Shown: one piece after another, positions 4,824 through 7,197 of the stretch
Numbering within the stretch: the first letter of the stretch is position 1
How the letters are laid out: the number at the start of each line of letters is the position of its first letter
DNA from: RUG12395 sp045541735
Lineage (GTDB): Bacteria; Bacillota; Clostridia; Oscillospirales; CAG-272
Direction: 5' to 3'
Length of the DNA: 7,197 nucleotides
Assembly (NCBI GenBank): GCA_045541735.1
Contig: JAZQJQ010000014.1
Coordinates: forward strand, 1-7,197
The notes under the pieces: generated by a model
The model's input: the letters and a program-made list of their open reading frames with translations, nothing else
Database searches by the model: none
Told to the model about the DNA's origin: nothing
Position numbers and translations under genes: made by a program

Positions 4824-6002
4824 TCAATCGTTTAGCTTCAGATCTTCAAAAAACGCAATAGCGATGTTCTTATCAGCAGTAAAGGAGCCGAATATCATCG
4901 TTTCGCTTCCGCCGCCCTTGCCGTTTAAGGCTTTGTTTATTATGGGTGCAAGCGTGCGCATATTGTACGTTTTTGATGCCGCGGCGTAGGTGTGCCCCGT
5001 TTTTGCGGGCGAAAAAGCTGCGGCAACGGTACACTTTTCCGCAAGGCGGTTTGCATAGTCGCGCAGACCCTCAGCATCTGCCGTTTCATCGAAGATGCAG
5101 ATGCATCCGTCGGTCTTTTTCGTGTTTTCAATGCGCATATCGCGCAGAGCCCGGCTGAGAGACGCTATGCATTTCTTGCTTTCCTCTGCCTTTTCAAGCC
5201 GGTTTTCAACTGCCTCCGCGACCTCCGACGGCTTTGCGGAGAGGGTAACGGATATCCGCTTTACGGATTCGTGCTTCGCGGCGTGATCGTCAAATGCCGC
5301 AAGTCCGCACACAAGCGTGATCCGTGTTCCGCCCTTCCACGGAATTGCGTCCAGTATCTTTACGGAGCCGATACTTCCCGTGCTTGCAAAGTGCGGTGCA
5401 CAGCAGGCGCAGACGTCAATGCCCGCTATCTCCACTATACGCACCTCACCCTCAAAGTCTATCTTGGAGCGGAATCTCATTCCCGCAAGCTCCTCTGGTG
5501 TGGGGAAATACGCGGTTATCGGAATGTTTTCCGCTATTGCAAGATTTGCCTCCGCTTCCGCTTTTCTCAGCTGCCCGTCGGTAACGGGCGTGCGTGTGTC
5601 AACGGTCACGACCTCGTTTTTACCGAGGTGGAAGCCTGCATTCTCGGTACCGAAAAGGCGGTGCATAATGCCCGACAGAATATGCTCGCCGCCGTGCCCC
5701 TGCATTTTTCTCAGGCGCGGAACGCGGTCTATTTTGCATTTAACGGTATCGCCCTCGAAAAATTCCACGGGGGCGAGATGTATTACGGAGCCGTCCCGTT
5801 CAAAAACGGATAAAAGTCGGATGCCGTTTATCTCGCCCGTGTCCGCTTCCTGACCGCCCCCTCCGGGGAAGAACGCAGTCTTGTCCAGCGTTACGGCAAA
5901 TCCGCCGTCGCGCGGCTCGCAGGCGGTGATTGCAGCTTCAAACTCCGTCAGCATTCCGTTTTCGTAATATATTCTTGAATGGTCTATGCTTCTCTGTTCC
6001 AT
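4824..6002 (-). CDS. Alanyl-tRNA editing protein, AlaX long type with DHHA1 domain, 392 residues
   Basis: Trans-editing hydrolase related to the editing half of alanyl-tRNA synthetase; family members cleave Ser (or Gly) wrongly attached to tRNA-Ala. Seen in order: TAFFPGGGGQEADTGEI (42-58), the first zinc pair HGGEH (103-107) in KMQGHGGEHILSGIMHRLFG, GFHLG and VTVD (123-135), then the second zinc pair C200-x3-H204 in CACCAPHFASTGSIG, a charged helical region at about 240-295 that may be a coiled coil, and a C-terminal DHHA1 domain with the glycine block GKGGGSETMIFGSF (361-374). No class II synthetase catalytic domain or anticodon-binding part is present, so it is a free-standing editor. The ATG at 6002 is chosen because AGAAGG (6013-6008) lies five bases upstream and the family begins close to the FFPGGGGQ block. 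An open frame reaching 6296 would run through the divergent promoter region and the opposite gene. It is the first gene of the minus operon. Confidence 0.94.
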   Translation of the reverse strand: MEQRSIDHSRIYYENGMLTEFEAAITACEPRDGGFAVTLDKTAFFPGGGGQEADTGEINGIRLLSVFERDGSVIHLAPVEFFEGDTVKCKIDRVPRLRKMQGHGGEHILSGIMHRLFGTENAGFHLGKNEVVTVDTRTPVTDGQLRKAEAEANLAIAENIPITAYFPTPEELAGMRFRSKIDFEGEVRIVEIAGIDVCACCAPHFASTGSIGSVKILDAIPWKGGTRITLVCGLAAFDDHAAKHESVKRISVTLSAKPSEVAEAVENRLEKAEESKKCIASLSRALRDMRIENTKKTDGCICIFDETADAEGLRDYANRLAEKCTVAAAFSPAKTGHTYAAASKTYNMRTLAPIINKALNGKGGGSETMIFGSFTADKNIAIAFFEDLKLND

Positions 6003-6014
6003 TTTTACCTTCTG

Positions 6015-6043
6015 TTGACAAGGTTTTTGCGGTGTGTTAAAAT
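6015..6043 (+). promoter_or_regulatory. Promoter of the small membrane protein and MutS-like genes
   Basis: A perfect TTGACA (6015-6020), a 17-base spacer and TAAAAT (6038-6043) match the same consensus and the same -10 variant as the promoter at 839-867. Transcription would start near 6050, about 43 bases before the ATG at 6093. The -35 box lies in the leader of the minus-strand operon, so polymerases leaving in the two directions cross each other's promoters. Confidence 0.72.
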
Positions 6044-6054
6044 AGTTACAGTAC

Positions 6055-6083
6055 ATTTTACCACTTTGCGTAAAGGATTGCAA
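6055..6083 (-). promoter_or_regulatory. Promoter of the editing protein - tex - C_GCAxxG_C_C operon
   Basis: On the minus strand a -35-like TTGCAA (6083-6078, four of six) is followed by a 17-base spacer and TAAAAT (6060-6055). Transcription would start near 6048, giving a leader of about 45 bases. The -35 match is imperfect, and the box lies within the ribosome binding region of the opposite gene. It interlocks with the plus-strand promoter at 6015-6043. Confidence 0.55.
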
Positions 6084-6092
6084 GGAGAAAAT

Positions 6093-6434
6093 ATGTTGCT
6101 TGATCCCAAAAGCATGATAAGGACATATCAGAAGTGGGAAAAGGACGGCTGTCCGCGTGTGCCGTTTCCAACGGCGTATATGCTGCGCTGTCTTTTTACG
6201 CTCTATTTCTTCGTTTTTATTGCCGCGCTTCTCTTTTACGGCGCTTTTGCTATCGTTGCGGTGTTTGCGGTGTTGTATCTTGCTTACAGCTGCCATCTCT
6301 ATATGAAGCTTTTTACCCTGCTTGGGCTGTCGAAAGCAAAATTTGCGGTATTCTTTGTTTTTTCTTCCGCGCTTGTTGCGGCGCTTGCTGTTTTTTTGCG
6401 CGGTCTTGTAATAAAACTTATCGTCGGAGGCTGA
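6093..6434 (+). CDS. Small membrane protein of unknown function, 113 residues
   Basis: I do not recognise a family. The ATG at 6093 is chosen because AAGGAG (6082-6087) lies five bases upstream. Starting at an in-frame ATG at 5979 would place the promoter inside the gene and overlap the divergent gene. The first 28 residues are polar (LLDPKSMIRTYQKWEKDGCPRV). Hydrophobic segments follow at about 31-50, 52-69 and 84-109, giving two or three membrane spans with a short charged loop near 79-83 (LSKAK). The protein ends in VGG. The stop (6432-6434) is one base before the ATG of the next gene, and the next gene's ribosome binding site lies in its last codons, so the two are co-translated partners. 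That pairing is the only functional hint. Confidence 0.82.
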   Translation: MLLDPKSMIRTYQKWEKDGCPRVPFPTAYMLRCLFTLYFFVFIAALLFYGAFAIVAVFAVLYLAYSCHLYMKLFTLLGLSKAKFAVFFVFSSALVAALAVFLRGLVIKLIVGG

Positions 6435-6435
6435 T

Positions 6436-7197
6436 ATGTCACTGTTTCACAAAAACGAATCTGCAGATACGGCGCTTATAAATGCGATCACCGCTCTCAG
6501 ATGCGATAAGCTTCTCGGTATGAGCGCGCAGGAGATATCCGTGTATTTCACATCAAGCGGGGAGGAGATCGCCGCAAGGCAGAGGATCATCGCCGACTGC
6601 ATCAACGGTAGGGGGCTTTGCGAGGGACTTGAAAAGCTTTTGTGGTATATCGAGAGCATCAAAGAGATACTGGAAAAGGAGCGTGCCTACTCCTCGGATA
6701 TGGAAAGAACGCTCTATTCCGTGCGCATAATCGAGCAGTATATGGATGCGATAGCCGCGGCAAACGCGCTTTTTGAAGAATACGGAAAAGGTTTTACCTC
6801 CGAGCGCCTTAAAGCCTTTTTTGCGGAGTTTTCCGAGGTATATAAAAGCGACGGATATGCAAAAATGGGCGAGTACGTGCGCGAATGCCTTGAGGATGCG
6901 CAGACCGTAAAGAGCTTTACCGTCGGAATAAATCTCAATACAAGGCTGGAGCCTACGGAGATAGGTATCATTTCGATGAATTCGGAGCCGTTCGTTACCT
7001 CGAACTTTTTCACCGAGCTGTTCGGCGGCGCGGCCATGCACGACAAAAGGCTTACTCCGATGGTGCGCTTTTCGGGCAAAAGGGAGCTTTTGCAGAGGTC
7101 TATGTACCTCTCTATGAACGACTATCTCTGCAAGGCGGTAAAAAACGCGTTTCGCGATATCCTCAAAAATACGGATGATATAACGATGACTCTGCTC
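6436..7197 (+). CDS. MutS-like protein, N-terminal 254 residues (3' end outside the window)
   Basis: The frame is open from the ATG at 6436 to the window end. GGAGG at 6426-6430 lies five bases upstream. The visible part is mostly helical and fits the core and lever part of MutS-related ATPases of Clostridia: VYFTSSGEEIAARQRIIAD (36-54), LLWYIESIKEILEKE (68-82), LYSVRIIEQYMDAI (93-106), FTSERLKAFFAEFSEVYKS (120-138), and especially VKSFTVGINLNTRLEPTEIGIISMNSEPF (158-186), which resembles the block where such proteins read GVNLD-LRP-EAGV-S-N. The N-terminal mismatch-recognition domain of true MutS is absent from this start. The Walker A and B ATPase motifs that would settle the assignment would lie beyond base 7197. 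The assignment is from memory of family patterns, so moderate confidence. MutS relatives of this kind may act in recombination or other DNA transactions rather than mismatch repair. Confidence 0.62.
   Translation, partial: MSLFHKNESADTALINAITALRCDKLLGMSAQEISVYFTSSGEEIAARQRIIADCINGRGLCEGLEKLLWYIESIKEILEKERAYSSDMERTLYSVRIIEQYMDAIAAANALFEEYGKGFTSERLKAFFAEFSEVYKSDGYAKMGEYVRECLEDAQTVKSFTVGINLNTRLEPTEIGIISMNSEPFVTSNFFTELFGGAAMHDKRLTPMVRFSGKRELLQRSMYLSMNDYLCKAVKNAFRDILKNTDDITMTLL

Noticed and set aside
4813..4827. TTG start for tex five codons upstream
   Set aside because: It would put the start inside the ribosome binding sequence AAAGGA that serves the ATG at 4812, and Tex proteins typically begin near the MDILA-like helix.
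2451..5853. Many long plus-strand frames opposite tex and the editing gene
   Set aside because: They are shadows of the GC-rich minus-strand coding frames with no ribosome binding sites or recognisable domains.
5979..6092. Upstream ATG for the small membrane protein
   Set aside because: The promoter boxes 6015-6043 would lie inside the gene, and AAGGAG precedes the ATG at 6093.
6003..6296. N-terminal extension of 98 residues for the editing protein
   Set aside because: The stretch crosses the divergent promoters and the opposite gene, is unlike the family, and a ribosome binding site precedes the ATG at 6002.
6447..7079. Three minus-strand open frames opposite the MutS-like gene
   Set aside because: They mirror the codon pattern of the plus-strand gene, which has the ribosome binding site and the family resemblance.

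Overview
The window looks like a chromosomal stretch from an uncultured gut-type Firmicute (class Clostridia). The protein families (ROK sugar kinase, long AlaX-type alanyl-tRNA editing protein, Tex, C_GCAxxG_C_C protein, a MutS-like protein), the AGGAG-type ribosome binding sites and the TTGACA-N17-TAAAAT promoters all fit. This placement rests on family recognition only and is not a species call.

Layout. (1) 2-568 (+) is the 3' two thirds of a ROK-family sugar kinase. (2) 569-925 has no gene. It holds a 160-bp element with 15-bp terminal inverted repeats (599-758), bracketed by two near-identical copies of a GC-rich palindrome (571-598 and 759-786), and then a strong sigma70-type promoter (839-867). 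(3) 926-1696 (+) is an AT-richer gene for a 256-residue membrane protein that I do not recognise. (4) 1697-2176 has no gene. It holds a long imperfect hairpin (1724-1793) and a second element of the same family in inverted orientation (1862-2139). That element is also bracketed by two copies of a palindrome, this time a different one (1838-1861 and 2141-2164), and carries a further MITE-like element nested inside it (about 1924-2091). (5) 6002 to 2177 (-) is a three-gene operon: alanyl-tRNA editing protein, Tex, C_GCAxxG_C_C redox-type protein. (6) 6003-6092 is a compact divergent control region with interlocked promoters. (7) 6093-7197 (+) holds a small membrane protein and the N-terminal 254 residues of a MutS-like protein that runs off the window.

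How the parts work together. The minus operon joins quality control of charged tRNA (hydrolysis of mischarged tRNA-Ala) to Tex, an RNA-binding transcription accessory protein, and to a cysteine-motif protein. The last two genes overlap in an ATGA. The most interesting part is non-coding. Two members of one small inverted-repeat element family sit in opposite orientation on either side of the 256-residue membrane protein gene. Each is flanked by a direct duplication of what looks like the pre-existing intrinsic terminator hairpin at that spot. The simplest reading is a non-autonomous transposable element that inserts at terminator palindromes and duplicates them, but an element that carries its own matched end hairpins is not excluded.
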